Part shown: positions 33,103 to 46,265 of the stretch, piece after piece
Layout of the letters: the number at the start of each line of letters is the position of its first letter
How positions within the stretch are numbered: position 1 is the stretch's first letter
Source of the DNA: Pseudisothecium myosuroides
Lineage: Eukaryota; Streptophyta; Bryopsida; Hypnales; Lembophyllaceae
Reading direction: 5' to 3'
Assembly (NCBI GenBank): GCA_951799445.1
Contig: CATOGU010000239.1
Span: 1 to 64,000 of the forward strand
DNA length: 64,000 nt
Notes under the pieces: model-generated
What the model was told of the DNA's origin: nothing
Seen by the model: only the letters and a program-made list of their open reading frames with translations
Database searches by the model: none
Made by a program: the position numbers and the translations under genes

Positions 33103-36100
33103 AGCAAGACATATAGAACAAGGAAAAAAAGAGACAACCCTAAATAAGAAGTTAATAAAAGGATGGAGTAAAATAAATTAGAAATATCCAATCAAGGAAT
33201 ATAAAATATTATTAATATATTATGAATTTAATGCTAGTCACAAATAATATAGTTCATTGTATCCACTTGTAGAGCAACAATTTGATAAGTGGATTGGATC
33301 TGAAAGAACAAGCTAGTTAAACAAAGGACCCAAACCCTAAATACAAAAACAACAACATTCTGAGCAGAAGCAATGGAAGTAAAGAGTACCAAATGAAGAC
33401 AACTGTAACTCAATGAAATGAAAAGTTGTATAGTAACTTAGACATCACAACATTTCTATAACCTATGAATTTATATGGAGGAATCTTAGAGTCCTTTAAA
33501 TTATCAAAAGGTAAAATGAAATTGATAAGAAAAGGGAAGTAGCAAGTGTACCAAGCTGGAAAATTTGGTTTATGCATCTATGGATACAATTCAATGATAT
33601 TGAAAATTCATATAATGGAAGAAATGAAAGCATATTACTTACGACAACATGAAATATACAACTATAAGTATATTAGAGTCTAGATGAAAAGTCTGATTTC
33701 ATGAGTCAAAAATGCATACCTGATCATGAACTTCCAAAAAAATGTGCATTATTTGCTTGATCCACCTTCTTCATCTTACAACACTTTAGTACAACCAACA
33801 CTCTAGACTATTTCTTCCGTTGATATACATCACAAAAAATTGATGAATAGGATCCTTGTGATCATTGAAGACTGTGGACAAGTCTTGGATGATCAATACC
33901 TTGGCATCCTTCAACATACTATTTGGAGAAGTGAGTATTGTAGCAAACTAAGTTCCTACCTAGACGCAAAAGTCTCTAATCAACCAAAATTGGTAGTGAA
34001 AATAAGCTGGAACAACAAAGTAGACCTCCTTGATTCCATTGTCAATGACCAGCGATAGAGTGTTCTATTCATTTTAAACGTACAACACCACTTTTATTAA
34101 AGAGTTTAGTCAAAATGTCGGCTAGGTTTTTATTAACTTGGTTTTGGTTGGATTTTCTTGAAATATTGACACAAGATATAAATGTGTAATTCCTTGATTA
34201 GTGATAATTAGTGATATTTTTCCATTTGGTATCCAAATCAAAAATTAGCTCCTTTGAATTTTTTGGGTAGCATGTCAATAAATATAACTATGTGTAGTTT
34301 AAAAATCTCACTCTAGAAAGAAAAGAAATTTGTTGAATGAGGTTTGAGAGAATTTTTTTTTGCAATAACTAAAAACATTACAAATTTTCAGTCCGTGCAT
34401 TCAAAGTTTTGAATTTTTATCCACAAATTTCCACACAAGTGTAGTACATATTTGTATGGTTGAATTTTGAAAGAAAAAAACAAGCAACTTTCCTTTTGCA
34501 TTTTCTTCTTCCAACTTTGAAAAGGGATAGTTGAACAATGTTTGTCCAAAATGTGCCTGAGTCGTTCAAGGGTTAATGGTGCCAAAATTCTATTTTAAGA
34601 AGAAGTTCAACAACTAGGATTAATGAATGCATTATACAATCTTCAAGAGAACAATGGATTGAAATGGCTATGGAACATAACTTCAATACCATATGGTGTA
34701 TCTTGATCAATCTTGTTCTACAATATGACTATAGAAGTTGGCTTTTGTTCAATCTTATTCCACAACAATCAATGGAGGTTCATAAAAGCAACCGTTAGTT
34801 TTCTTCTTGTATTTTTTAATGCAATGATCACCATCCTTTAATTTAAAAAAGCAACCATTAGTCATGGTAAATTACTTCCATTTAGTTCATTTAATGCATT
34901 ACCATCACCTATACAAATTTGTCATTCTTTGTGAAATGATGAGAGGATAAATAGCCAAATCACAACCACCAAATTGAATAAGTAGCCAAGTCATAATGAA
35001 TGTCACTAAAAACTATGGACCAAAATGCGGTCTGGAGTTTGTGCGGTCTGGAGTTGATGGAGGCAAAAATCATTGAAAATCATTGAATTGAATATCATTG
35101 AATATCATTGAATATAATATAATTGAATGTAATTGAATAGCATTGGACACCGATGTCAATTGATTAAATTCTTAAACAACCCACCCTCCTAATCAGTTGG
35201 ACCAATTTCAAAGATAAATAAAGCTCATGGCTGCAAATTTTGGGAGCCAGGCGGTTTTCATCCTTCACCTCAATGGGATTCAATCTGGCCCTTATGAATT
35301 TCAATCTGCCCATTCTTGGCTTCCCAATGGGATATCAGGCTTCAATTTTTTGACTGAACAGAGTCGGCCTATGTTGCTTTTGCATAGACGTGTTCCAGCT
35401 CATGCAGTTAGTATAACCTGCATACGGATACTTTTCTAATAACTTACTAAAGATTTATTTAGCTAGAGTGGACAAGTTCATTTATGAACTTACGCACAAA
35501 AAAGTGGAATTGCTTCTAGTATTTCAAATTTAGAAATTGGAATTGAGTACTCGTTCATTATACTTAAGGGATTTTGAACTAGTTTGTAAATTAGTTACTA
35601 ATTAATTCGGAAAGTAGGGGTGTTCACCCTAAAATCCATAGATTTAGTTTTATTACTATATATTTCAAGTAATTCCACTACAATTTCAACTACACCATTA
35701 TACTTATTTGTTTTCTTAGAACTTGATTTGTTATGTACTTGAATTATTTTTTATAAATTTCCAATTCATGTACATGGGAAACTTTGAATTATTTCATTTA
35801 CATTAGCGCTTTCAAAGTTAAAATGGATAATCCTCTTCAATTAGCAATATTAGTACAAGGATGAAATTTTGATTGCCCCATAACGATTGGTCTCCTCTAC
35901 ATGAACTAATATAAAAAGAGCCATGCATGGTTGATTAGACGTCATGATTTTTCGCAAAACTAGTGAGCACAACTAATTGTATTTGACAGTATGGCAAAAA
36001 TTTCATGAATTTGTTTAAATTTCATACTCAGTTACCAAAAATGAAATAAAATAGTGTATACAAATATTGTAGGACTGAACTGCTTATTTGAAAGACCAAG

Positions 36101-37026
36101 TCAATTTACCCCTAACCTTGACCTTTCAAATATCCCATAACATTTGGTACTTCAAACATGAGCAACTATAAGAGGACTTACGAAGGATGTTGAGACATAC
36201 TAGAAGACCATGGGGACTGCCTACCACAATTGATTGTGATTGGAAGTTCCCACTGGTCTTCTGGTATTTTGTTTCAATTTCATTTAAGAGTATGTAGTTG
36301 TCCAAATTTTGTTGAAGCCCTGCCTTCATGAAATTAAAAATAGATTCCAATATGTTCCAATTCAATTTCTAAATTCCATTGACGGAATTGCTAAATTTTT
36401 TTTATAAAATATCATGAAATTCGTAAATAGCCTTCATTAAATCATCTTTATGAAAATAAATTGTGAAACTAAATTCAAATGTGTTCTTCATTATTTGTGG
36501 CCTATACATGCCAAATTTCAAAACGCGAATTTAAATCAAATATGCCAATTCTTTAGGATAGCCAAATCTACTAAATAAAATTTAATAGCCATAGAATCGA
36601 ACATAGTGCTCCTACATCACAAGGTTAGCAAAATACTTAAACATACTAAAACACACCCCAAACACATTAAAATCCTCAATGTAGAAAGCCCATACATATT
36701 AAGCAAAAAGTTTAGGGAATCAACTCCAGACCGTGCAAACTCCAGACCACGCAAAATGATGGTTACTCTATAAATTCATTTTTCAAGGCAAGTTGGCTAC
36801 ATGCTTTCAAAAGTTTCAACCCATTTGGAGTTGTACAACATATAGGAAAAAATATTAAGTAGAAAGAACTACAAAATGATTCAAAATACCAAATTGTGAA
36901 TGATTTATTTAATGCCCCTGTTGTAAAGGGTGACACTCCCTTTACAACGGGAACTTCGGTGCTGCGCGGGGAACAAAGCCACGCGGGGAACGTCGGGGAA
37001 CTACCCTTGAGCCGACGAAACTTGGC
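33103..37026. other. Long AT-rich non-coding stretch
   Basis: No exon could be supported. A TTAA right end (TTCAAGGG-TTAA) lies at 34573-34576. The phrases gcggtctggagt (two at about 35030-35050) and ctccagaccgtgcaaactcc / ctccagaccacgc (36725-36755) form a spaced inverted pair about 1.7 kb apart and may bound a large element. Tandem cattgaat steps lie at 35070-35150. Confidence 0.4.
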
Positions 37027-37145
37027 ATGAGGAATTTAGCACTGGCGTTGTGTTTTTGTGAATGGCGGAGAGGGCTCGCATTGTCTTGGAGAGATGCTGC
37101 TAAGAGAATGCTAGAATTTGACGACTTCAAGTGCATTTCGTTCAA
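37027..37145 (+). CDS. Candidate first exon, unidentified
   Basis: ATG then RNLALALCFCEWRRGLALSW, RDAAKRMLEFDDFKCISF, with a strong donor TTCAA|GTAAGT. The GC-rich block starting at 36940 could be its leader. The opposite ORF (36942-37145 minus) is its shadow. Family unknown. Confidence 0.35.
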
Positions 37146-39269
37146 GTAAGTGTTCTTGCAATTTTGGTGTGAAGTTTGCGTTTAGGTTGAGAGACTAACG
37201 TTGAGATTTTCTAATGATTTTGGATTTGAGACGTGCTACTAGAGAGTGCCTGCGGAATCTTTTGCCTACTTTGCGATTGTAACCTTAGGGTAAACATGAT
37301 ATTTAGGTTTCAGGTATTTAGGGTAGACAGGGTGTGGAGCAGATCTGAGTGGAGCAGATCGAGGAAGCTCCATTTTCATGAAAGGCGTGACATGCGGTTG
37401 TACCATTCGAGCTACTCATTTTGGTAGTTCTTGGGATGCCTCTGTTTCTTTTAATTAGTAGTGTTAAGTTTGGCTCTTTTTCACCTCGACAACGGTTTCT
37501 TCGTTTTTTCCTCATTGCAAAGATCGGTGCAGGGTTCAATTTAGAGTGGAGTGGATGTAATTTGAAAGTGCCTTAGTGTGAACATTTATTTTCTCATGCT
37601 AAGTTAGCTCTTGTGCATGAAACTTTTTCCGGCTCTTGCATGCTTCTTTCTTTAGTTTTGTTGTATCCCAATCATTTTGATGGGGTTGAGATATCAATGC
37701 ATTGTTTTTCAATGGTTTAGGATTCTCTGGTTGCAGTTCGGGAGCGATGAAAGCACTGTTGATTCATCGATATCTTTATGATGTTTTACTAGCTATTTTT
37801 TCCGTAGATGCTACGAATAGTTGAAAATATGATCTTGTATATGTTTTTGTGATTATACATATTAGAGTTGGGTCCTACACCTTAGGGTTTTAGTGTCTAG
37901 GTTTTGTTTCTCTCATTTTGAAGGTATATTGCGTTCCAAGGTGGGAGCCATGGAGGAGGTGGCGGACAACAATTTTGATGAAGGTTTGCACCTGCCTGCC
38001 TTGTTGGGATTCTCTGTTCTTCATGTTCCACTTGCTTCATGTTCCTCAAATTCTTTCAAGTACTGGCTTTCTCTATTTTGGTGAGCTTTAGGGCAGGTAT
38101 TAATCATCAATTATACTAAGAGCTTGGATTGATCTCACATGTACTCCTACATCGACCTCATGTTTAGACTTGTTCTTGCATAGTTTTTTTATTCCTAACG
38201 ACCTGTTGGTAAGGATGTGCGATGGGGCGAAATGCTTTGAGATAGGATACAACCTCATCAATGATGTCGGTTTTGTGCTTTGAGAGAGGGTTCAAGCTCA
38301 TCAAAGATGTTGGTTTTGGGCCTCGAGATAGGGTTTGATATCAACAGTGTTGTTGGTTTTGTGCTTCAAGATAGAGTTCACTATCAGCAGTGATGTTGGT
38401 TTTGTGCTTTGAGATAGGGTTTTTAGCTCATCAATGATGTTAGATTTGTACCAGGTTGCATCATTTACACTACATCCACCGATCTCTCATATTTCAACAG
38501 TTTCTGCTCCAGAGACGCACAAATCAACAGCAAGAAGGCGACGCGTTCTTCAGCTTGTTATCAGAATGTCGTTGCAAACTTCAATGCAATATTGTGGGCG
38601 ACTCCCCTACGATCCCCTCCCTCCCGGCTCTCTGATTTTGAACTCGTCAATTGATTGAAGTTAAGTGATTCCAAGGGTTAGGTGTTGTACTAGGTGGCAA
38701 GAGGGCCCCATTCATTTATGACTCTTGCTCAAGAGTAGTTGTTGTTGCGTGCGGGGTGGCAAACTGCGATCTTCCAAAACTTGCAGGCTGTGGATCATCG
38801 CCAAATCGCCATGGCTCCATGAGTCCGAGATGAAGCTAAGCTGCGTTGCTCGATCTCAAGTCGACGCAGCTCTTCAGTGCATGTAGGATCTTAGTAAGTA
38901 ACGTAACGTACAGCAAGTGGCGACTCAATAGCTAGGATCGTTTCCTCAACATACTTCACTTCTTCCACCTATGGATTCCTGTATGTTTCAGTTCTTTGAT
39001 CTCATTGCGACACTACTTGCAGCTTTTCACCAATGGAATGTGTGTGGGTCTCGAGTTCTACATATTATTGATTTACAATGATTTGTTGTAGCAATCCACT
39101 TTATAAGTTGTCTGAAATTCATGATCCTGCACGCAAACTTATTTAACGGCGGAAGCGCTCAGATTAGGGTTTCGCCCTTGTAGTCCTGCAGAATGTCCCG
39201 ATTGGCGAAGCTTCTCTAGCGCAAGCAATTTTTTGTGTGGCGATTCATATGGCATGGTTCCAGTATTAG
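37146..39269. other. Probable intron/intergenic; imperfect repeat 38220-38440
   Basis: Phrases of the type ggttttgtgctttgagatag...tcatcaatgatgtt recur about five times between 38225 and 38445 at 60-70-bp spacing, a local minisatellite. A short open stretch MEEVADNNFDEG at about 37950-37985 followed by GTTTGC could be a mini-exon. Otherwise nothing recognised. Confidence 0.35.
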
Positions 39270-39432
39270 AAGGAGCAGATGGAGGTGGAATTTTTGGATC
39301 CATTCAAATATGATGCCTTTACGAGAAGGATCTTTGGATATTCCAAAAATCGATATGGAGTGTTTGGTTCAACCTTTCAAGGTCTATGCATCTATCTAGA
39401 GGATAGAGCAAATACTTACTCTGGTGCATTCG
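39270..39432 (+). CDS. Candidate exon, unidentified
   Basis: Between CAGTATTAG and TTCG|GTAAGT the frame reads KEQMEVEFLDPFKYDAFTRR, IFGYSKNRYGVFGSTFQG, LCIYLEDRANTYSGAF with no stop. The +1 frame is also coding-like (REGSLDIPKIDMECLVQPFK). After one TAG it runs on into SKRAMEETGRIVEKKGERLE up to a donor CAACAT|GTATGT near 39570. One of the two is real; I cannot decide which. No family recognised. Confidence 0.35.
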
Positions 39433-39769
39433 GTAAGTAGTAGTAAGCGTGCTATGGAAGAGACCGGGCGGATTGTGGAGAAGAAGGGAGAACGTCTTGA
39501 GAGGTTAGCGACAAATTGTGTCGACGAGTGCTTTTTGCAACAAATTACTCAATGCTTCTTGCAACATGTATGTCTTTCAAACTATGTCATGGGTTTAACT
39601 GAGATAGAGTATTTGAGGTCAATTATTGAATTTTGGCAATTGTATTGAATAGACAATACTGTTGTTGCTGTTGTACACCGGTTGTGGTGGATTCCGGACA
39701 CATATTGATGCTTTTGATTATTCAATCTAACTTGGAATTGGGGTTTGGCATGCAGATGCCCGGAAGTAG

Positions 39770-39814
39770 GTGGACCTTGACATCAAAGCAAGATTTGTCA
39801 GTGTATTGGTGGAG
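39770..39814 (+). CDS. Candidate small exon, related to the exon at 39929
   Basis: Between GGAAGTAG and GGAG|GTACGT the frame reads VDLDIKARFVSVLVE. It is preceded by GCAGATGCCCGGAAG (ADARK). The exon at 39929 holds SDAEKVDLDAIDAIKECTII, the same order (DA-[RE]-K, VDLD, acidic/hydrophobic, donor), so the pair looks like a duplicated exon. Confidence 0.25.
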
Positions 39815-39928
39815 GTACGTTGCATACACTGATTCCTTGAAGAGTACCGACTCTTCACGGAATTGTAGAGAGTCGAAGTGGATAGGAGGTTTTGAGAGTT
39901 TGCCGATGGCTTGTTTGATTGAATCACC

Positions 39929-40033
39929 ATGGCTCTATTTGTGTCGGCTGGAGTGAATGCACTATCAGATGCGGAGAAGGTTGACTTGGATGCTATCGAT
40001 GCCATTAAGGAATGCACTATCATTGAATTCAAG
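39929..40033 (+). CDS. Candidate first exon, 35 codons, unidentified
   Basis: CACCATGGC gives an optimal start context. The exon encodes MALFVSAGVNALSDAEKVDL and DAIDAIKECTIIEFK and ends at a donor AAG|GTATGA in phase 0. Amphipathic and acidic. Downstream exons were not placed with confidence. Confidence 0.35.
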
Positions 40034-40929
40034 GTATGAAGTTTTGAATTGTATTTCTTGTCAACTCTAGGATTTCATTTTTGCACACAAATTTCAATTT
40101 GCTCTTCAATTCAGCTTTTAGTTGTCCTCCTTATGCAGGACAAATTGGCCTGCTGGAAGCTTCTCTAAACTATATATTTTGAGAGAGTGAGTTGGAACTA
40201 CAACATCAGGGGGTGTTATCTCGGCTTGAACATTTTAGGGCATTTGGTATGTGCTTATGAATCTTGGAATTGTGCATGTGATTAGGTGTCTGGAATTGGG
40301 GTTTGGAATTGTCAGGCTTAGGATTGAAATACTGACAATCAGTGCACAGCAGTTCAGGTTTAAGGCTCCTGTTAGCCTCACATGGAATTTCAAAGCCTCC
40401 CCACCATGCTGCTAGATTGCAGAAACGATTGCTCTGGCAATTGTATCCACACTTTCACAAGAGCAAAGACTTGTGTGACGTATTTGTGCCCGTTCAAATT
40501 TCATGTTGCATTGCTTAGAAATTCACTCCTAGAGCTACTCCTAGAGAATTAAACCAGCATCATCTCAAAGTTGTTAATACGATTGGACTTAATCCGTGTT
40601 TGGAGTACGCAGAATCACGTTTGGCGGTTTTCAAGATTAGGGCTACATTTTTTTTTTGGCACTGGGGCGTCAGGGGATGCGAGATGATAGAATTTTTTGA
40701 TGTCAGAATCGATCTCCTATTGCGTTTTTGTCGACTTCAGAAGCAAATTGCAAATACTCTTCTGCCAGGCAAAACGATTGCTTTTCCTCGATTTTTTAGG
40801 CCATCTTGTTCTTTAGCCAAGTCTTTCGGTCACTTTTGCAAAATGAAAATCTTTCAGGCGTCGGCATCAAGTGCCAAATGGTGTATCACTTTACCAACTC
40901 GCATCGCTCTGGATTTTAGATTTTGCAAG

Positions 40930-41093
40930 AAGTAATGAAGGACAAGAATTGGACTCCGCTGATGGTTGGAGACCAAACAAATTTTTGATCGATCGGCTAA
41001 CAAAGGATGCGATGAAGCTGTTACACGATGGCAATTACCCTAAGACCTCTAGTCGGATGGATTACTATTTACACCAATTGTGTGTAATTTCTT
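40930..41093 (+). CDS. Candidate exon with a frameshift
   Basis: After TTTTGCAAG the first third reads VMKDKNWTPLMVGDQTNF. From a TTTTT run onward the neighbouring frame reads LIDRLTKDAMKLLHDGNYPK and TSSRMDYYLHQLC before a GTAATT donor. Both halves look coding, so a one-base change at the T run (lesion or assembly error) is likely. Family not recognised. Confidence 0.3.
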
Positions 41094-44000
41094 GGATATT
41101 ATGTTGGTTAAAGATTAGAATTGCTGATGAATGTTGTGATTTAGAATTCAATTTTGGATAGCAGTTTTAGCACTACCTTGTGTAATGAGGGAATAGAACA
41201 CTTATACTCTACGTATGAGGCTTAACATCTCATGGGCATCAAATTGTGAAATGTATTTGACAAATTTCAGTACTTATGGTTCTTGACAATTATCCACCCT
41301 CTTCCATTGCTCACTTAGTGAAAATACTACTGCAAATAATTTGTCAAAGGTTGTTACTAAATTTAGACACCTTGGTGGTGTATTTGCAGATTTGTATCAC
41401 GAAGATATTGAAACTCAATACGCATGCCATCTTTTCTTGAATGTGGTTGTTACATTTAACTTTGTTGAATGCCTCATTAGACTGTGTCTCTTTTTAAATG
41501 TGAAAACTTTCAAGGCTAGAGCGGGAGACCTTCATGGCCATAGAAGTAGTAAAATGTAGAGGGTGGCATTGATACAAGTAGTTTATTGCGGCAGGGAATG
41601 ATAGCAAGGCTGACCGCAAATCGTTTTGATACCAAATAGAAGATGAATTGCAAGTCAATTTTTTTTGATGTCAATGTCAATGCTCAAAGATTGATCCAAG
41701 GGTATTAAGGAATTCATTAGGCAATCCCTTATGGGGAATTTTCACCCTTGTACCCAACCCCTTCATTATTTCAGGAAAACACTATAATTTTAGTAGAAGG
41801 TGGAGACAAGGAATATATTTCATGTGCCCCTAAATTTAAGACATTTGGCCCTACAAGTCAAAAGTGATGGCCAAATATAAACCCTTTTTTTGTAACTAGG
41901 CAGTTTGGGCACCAAACATGAAAAATCCCTTTTTCTCAAAAACCAAAATTTGAAATTGGTTTCCTTCATTTATACATGCATGAAAAGCTTTGAGTCATTC
42001 TATTTTGATCAATGAGTCAAAAGTTATAAGGAGTTTTTATTTGTGGGTAGTTACGGATTTTCTATTCTAAAATAAACTTTGACATCCTTTATTTTTCTCA
42101 ATTTTCAATATTTTTTTCAATGCCAAAATCCTTTGCAATAGAAGCACCCTACTTGATCTCAACAATGAATCCACGGAAGCACCATTGATTTGGACCATTG
42201 TACATATGAATGTCCCCTTCTAAAATATAGTTGCCCTGTATTCTAAAGGCAAAAAAAAAGATTTGAGCATTCAAATATTAATATCTTGCAATCTACACAA
42301 TGGAAAAGTCTACATTTTTTGAATGAAGTACATCTCACACATAGGGGGGGGAGCCAACGGCCCTAAATTTGCACCATTGGTGTGGTTACTATTGCTTCAT
42401 ACTAACCCTTGAGAGAGTTCTTTATTTTGAAATTAAAAAATACGGCATTTGTTTCAGATTCCAATACAATTCTTGAAGGATATAAAAACATTTTCAATGA
42501 TTTTATAATTCTTCTTTTTCTAAAGCTAGTTTTTAGCCCACAAAATTGATCATCAGATTCTAAAATTGTTGTAATCTGAAAATCCAATAGTCAATATTTT
42601 TCAAAATTATTTCTATGTATACTAGGTAATATAGTCTTTATTTTTGTACAATTCTAATTAAAAGTTTAAAACACATCGACGTGAAAAAAGTATCAAAAAG
42701 GCAAAATTTCATTGAAAAATATTGGCTAAATCCAATTGAGAAATGATTGAGTGTTCAGTTTTTGGTGAATTTTTTGAGAATGGAAAAGGCATTGTTGGCC
42801 ATTACTTCACATTCTCAGATATTTTTTACACCTCAAAATGATTTGGAAAAAATTACGCACCAATATTATGATGATATGCATATGTGGAACAAAAATTCAA
42901 AACTTCCTCACTTTTGAGCATTCCGATTTCAACATTTGGATTTCAGCATACATACCAACTAAACCCTATCCAAACATCTTTCATCACTCTTGTCAATGGT
43001 GGCATTTTCTCAAAAAATATGTGATTTTGTTGATCTATTTTTTATATGAAAGCTAAACAAATCTTGGTTCATTTCAATGGTGGAGATAATCAAAATTATT
43101 CCACACAAATGAGGAATTATGCTTGTTACAAGAGCTAGTTAAGAGTTGAAGGACTACTCTAAAACACCCCCGGTTCTTTAGGGGTTAACAAAGACAATGG
43201 CACAAAACATGTTGAATTTTGTAGATGATTTTCCTAGGACCTACACGTCTTGTTAGGGTACTTGAGCATAGTTTTAGTGAATATTGTTGCCAATTTCCTT
43301 ATGGTAGTATTGACTATCCTATAACAAAAAATTCTTAGTTTGTAGCTCCCTGTTATACTATATTTTGTCTATTTCTTGTTATTTGCTCTTGATGTAAATT
43401 TCATCCATAAAAATGATGTTTTTTGAACTATTTTGAATTCAACTAATAAAATGAGGCTCATTAAAGATAATTTAAGTTCTAACTAGAAATTTTATAAAAT
43501 TTGCGAATTTGGGTATTTTAAAGCAATATGAATTCTAGGGCTTAAAGCTTATGAACCCTAAATATAAACCATGATTTTTTTATTTTTTTATTTTAGAGTG
43601 ATACACGAAATTTGGTTTGACCATGATGTTGTGCACTATAATATACATCAACACCCTAATTCTGGTTTTTTTATCATAATATTTATATAATATGAATTTT
43701 CTTCATTTTTTTACACATTAACACCAACTTAAATTCTTCCCAAAAAAGATGAAAACTCTTGACTTGAAGTAAATGGATAACTCCTTATTTTGAAAAATAA
43801 GAATGAAGTTTTTTCATTCATATCTAATTGCAACAAAATAGCACCGGAAGAAATGGATATGGAGGCTTTATATCAATGACTAGGGACCCTTTAAACACAC
43901 CCTAATCTCCTAAATCTATGGCTACCACATCTTGATATGTTTCTGAATCCAATGGAATTTTTCTAATGGTTCATTTACATGTCCCAAGCATATCATTTAT

Positions 44001-44737
44001 ACCTTAAATCCTAATTTTTTTAAAATTTTAAAGACTCTAAACCCAAAGAAAAAATTGAATATTGTAACTATGCTTTTGGACGCCCTTTCTTGCAATGACC
44101 CACCTTGAATCACTATTTTAAGAACTTAAATTTGAAATTGGTTTTCCAAGATTCATGTATATACAAAAAACTTTATATCATTCCATTTTGATGAGCGAGT
44201 TTTAAGTTATGAAGAGTTCTTGTTTTGGAGTAGTTATAGATTTTAAACTCTAAAATAACATTTGATGTTGTTTACTTAACTCTATTTCCAATATTTTTTG
44301 AAAAAAAATAGAAATATAGGATGTAGATTGTTTATTATTGTATCTAAATCATTTGGATTGTCAATTTTTCAACTCCATGATAAGAATTTTGATAATTTAG
44401 ATGTAAAGCACCCCAAATATATCCAATAACCAAGGGCTTCAACATCCATCCTAAACCATTTTGATCAATGTACCTCTCACTTTCAAACTTTTCAAATTGG
44501 ATCCGCAATCGCCAAGTCAACCCTCTTGACTCTAAAGTCAAAGTTGCCATATCTCACAAACTGTGAAATTTTATGGCTATTTATTTATGCCATTGAATTT
44601 GTAGACCTCCAAAATAGGGGGGGAGGTCCAATATTAAAAAGCTATAAATAAGATGTCAAAAAGCCATATGATATCCTTGTAACCCACCTTCTGAAGTACA
44701 GTTGCCTTATTTTCCAAAAGCTGAACTTTAGGGGTTA
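41094..44737. other. AT-rich transposon-derived non-coding DNA
   Basis: TTAA right ends (TTCTTTAGGGG-TTAA at 43185-43188; ACTTTAGGGG-TTAA at 44735-44738) mark the same piggyBac-like family as 13-18 kb. Two stretches (41930-42110 and 44120-44310) share phrases such as ttgaaattggttttcc, attcatttttgatgag-like text and gagttcttgttttgg, so they are diverged copies about 2.2 kb apart. No genes. Confidence 0.45.
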
Positions 44738-44895
44738 ACCAAGGTACATCTACTTTTGGGATGCTCATTTGGTCCAAAGTCGAAGACATTGACAGCATCC
44801 TCTTCTGCCAACGGTGGCCCTAAAACCGTCGCTGAGGCTAGTGCAGATCTGACTCGATTTATGGAGCGCCGCACCTTCGGAGGATGTTTTATTCT

Positions 44896-45612
44896 CTATC
44901 CTCGTGATGATGAAGGTGCCTCAACATTTTGAACCTGAACTTCCACGGGGGTGACGGGCTGCTCCCTGACTCGTGTTGTCCTTGAGACTCGTGTGCCATC
45001 GGAATCTTCATCCTCCTCCGATTCGTCAGTGGGAACTTCAAGAGTCTCTTTGTTTCGAGGATCACTTCGAATAGGTCCAAGTCCGCCCTCTGGAAATTTC
45101 AGAATCCCTCTTGGGATTAATCCAATTTCTGGACGTTCGACGTACGGACTTTCTTTTATCGTGCTCCAGTCCACCTCCTTTTTCAATGCCACCTCAGCAT
45201 ACGCTCCTCTGGCAATGCATAGAGTAACCTCGTTCCTCTCTACGAAAGGGGTTTTGTAGAGGACTTGCCACACTTCCACGCACCTTTGAACGAAAGTTGG
45301 ACTTTCACAATATTTCAAGTTTGCCTTATTGGTGCGCCGGTTGTAATGATGGCGCCATGCCGAAAAAAACTTCCCGATGTGGCACCATTCAATGTAATCT
45401 TTGCAGGTTTGCATTGTCCACGGCTCGGTCTCCTCTTCCCACCCTTTAAAAGCGAGGTGGTCTGGGCTGTTCAACACGTGCCATCGCTTGCGATGAACAG
45501 TACCCCTGCGCTTCCGCCCCTTATCTAAAAGAGCCTTTCTGGCTACACCAGGAGTGACAACTGCAGTGTGCAGGATAGGTAGTGATCCGCCGCTACTTCC
45601 CCCGGTGGCCAT
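44896..45612 (-). CDS. Unidentified 238-aa protein, possibly gag-like
   Basis: Starts MATGGSSGGSLPILHTAVVT. The core has KRWHVLNSPDHLAFKGWEEE, then CKDYIEWCHIGKFFSAWRHH and RCVEVWQVLYKTPFVERNEV, Trp-rich and helical. The C-terminus is acidic (ESEEDEDSDG) and disordered. In the same frame, after the TAG at 44896-44898, the sequence stays open for about 50 more codons (PKVRRSINRVRSALASATVL, FDFGPNEHPKSRC) and stops inside a transposon end near 44738. A TATAAG box lies at about 45773-45780 upstream. I do not recognise the family; a mobile-element or structural (Gag-type) role is a guess from its surroundings. Confidence 0.5.
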   Translation of the reverse strand: MATGGSSGGSLPILHTAVVTPGVARKALLDKGRKRRGTVHRKRWHVLNSPDHLAFKGWEEETEPWTMQTCKDYIEWCHIGKFFSAWRHHYNRRTNKANLKYCESPTFVQRCVEVWQVLYKTPFVERNEVTLCIARGAYAEVALKKEVDWSTIKESPYVERPEIGLIPRGILKFPEGGLGPIRSDPRNKETLEVPTDESEEDEDSDGTRVSRTTRVREQPVTPVEVQVQNVEAPSSSRG

Positions 45613-45771
45613 TGGAATTGTCGGTGTTGAGAACTCGCGGTAACAAAGGGTTGGATGAATCCAAGAAGAAATAAATATTCAACAAGAAGGTAACGCATGC
45701 ACCCAATTACGGATACAAGACCGAAAGCCTCAAAGGAGAATGAAGGTGGGAGAAATGGCATGGGCAAGTGA

Positions 45772-45781
45772 ACTTATAGGC
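45772..45781 (-). promoter_or_regulatory. Probable TATA box
   Basis: CCTATAAGTTC on the minus strand about 165 bases before the ATG of the 238-aa ORF, at the edge of the GC-rich motif array. The position suits a core promoter with a leader of about 130 bases. Confidence 0.35.
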
Positions 45782-45834
45782 GGGGCGAGCACGGGTGAAT
45801 TAGAATTGGACAGGCGCGTGCGACTCTAGCGACC

Positions 45835-46265
45835 GCGCATACGGCGACTTCGGGTACAGATTCTGGGCGACTCCGTGTCCGCCAGGGCGACCTCGGGTCC
45901 CAGTAGGCGACTTCGGGTACAGATTCTGGGCGACTCCGTGTTCGCATGGGCGACCTCGGGTCCCAGTAAGCGACTTCGGGTGCACTTGGGCGACCTCGGG
46001 TACCCAGTAGGCGAATGCGGGTCCCTCATATGGCAACCTCGGGTCCATTGGAGGCGACTACGGATTCCAGTGGGCGACTTCGGGTCAACCCTGCCCACCC
46101 GCGGTCGCTCGCCCCTACCCGCGGTCGACTACCTGCAAGCTCCCACCCGCGGTCGCCTAATCCGCGGTCGCCATATCCGCAGTCGCCCACCCGCGGTCCC
46201 CTTACCCGAAGTCGCCTGTATCCGAGGGCGCCCACATCCGAGGTCGCGCTGTACCCGAAGTCGCC
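45835..46265. repeat. Array of a 13-bp motif that reverses orientation midway
   Basis: GGCGACYTCGGGT and variants occur about twelve times on the plus strand from 45840 to 46090. From 46095 to 46265 the inverse forms (ACCCGAAGTCGCC, ACCCGCGGTCGCC) occur about ten times. The two half-arrays face each other. Spacing is irregular (15-40 bp). ORFs on both strands here are products of the motif. Confidence 0.85.
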
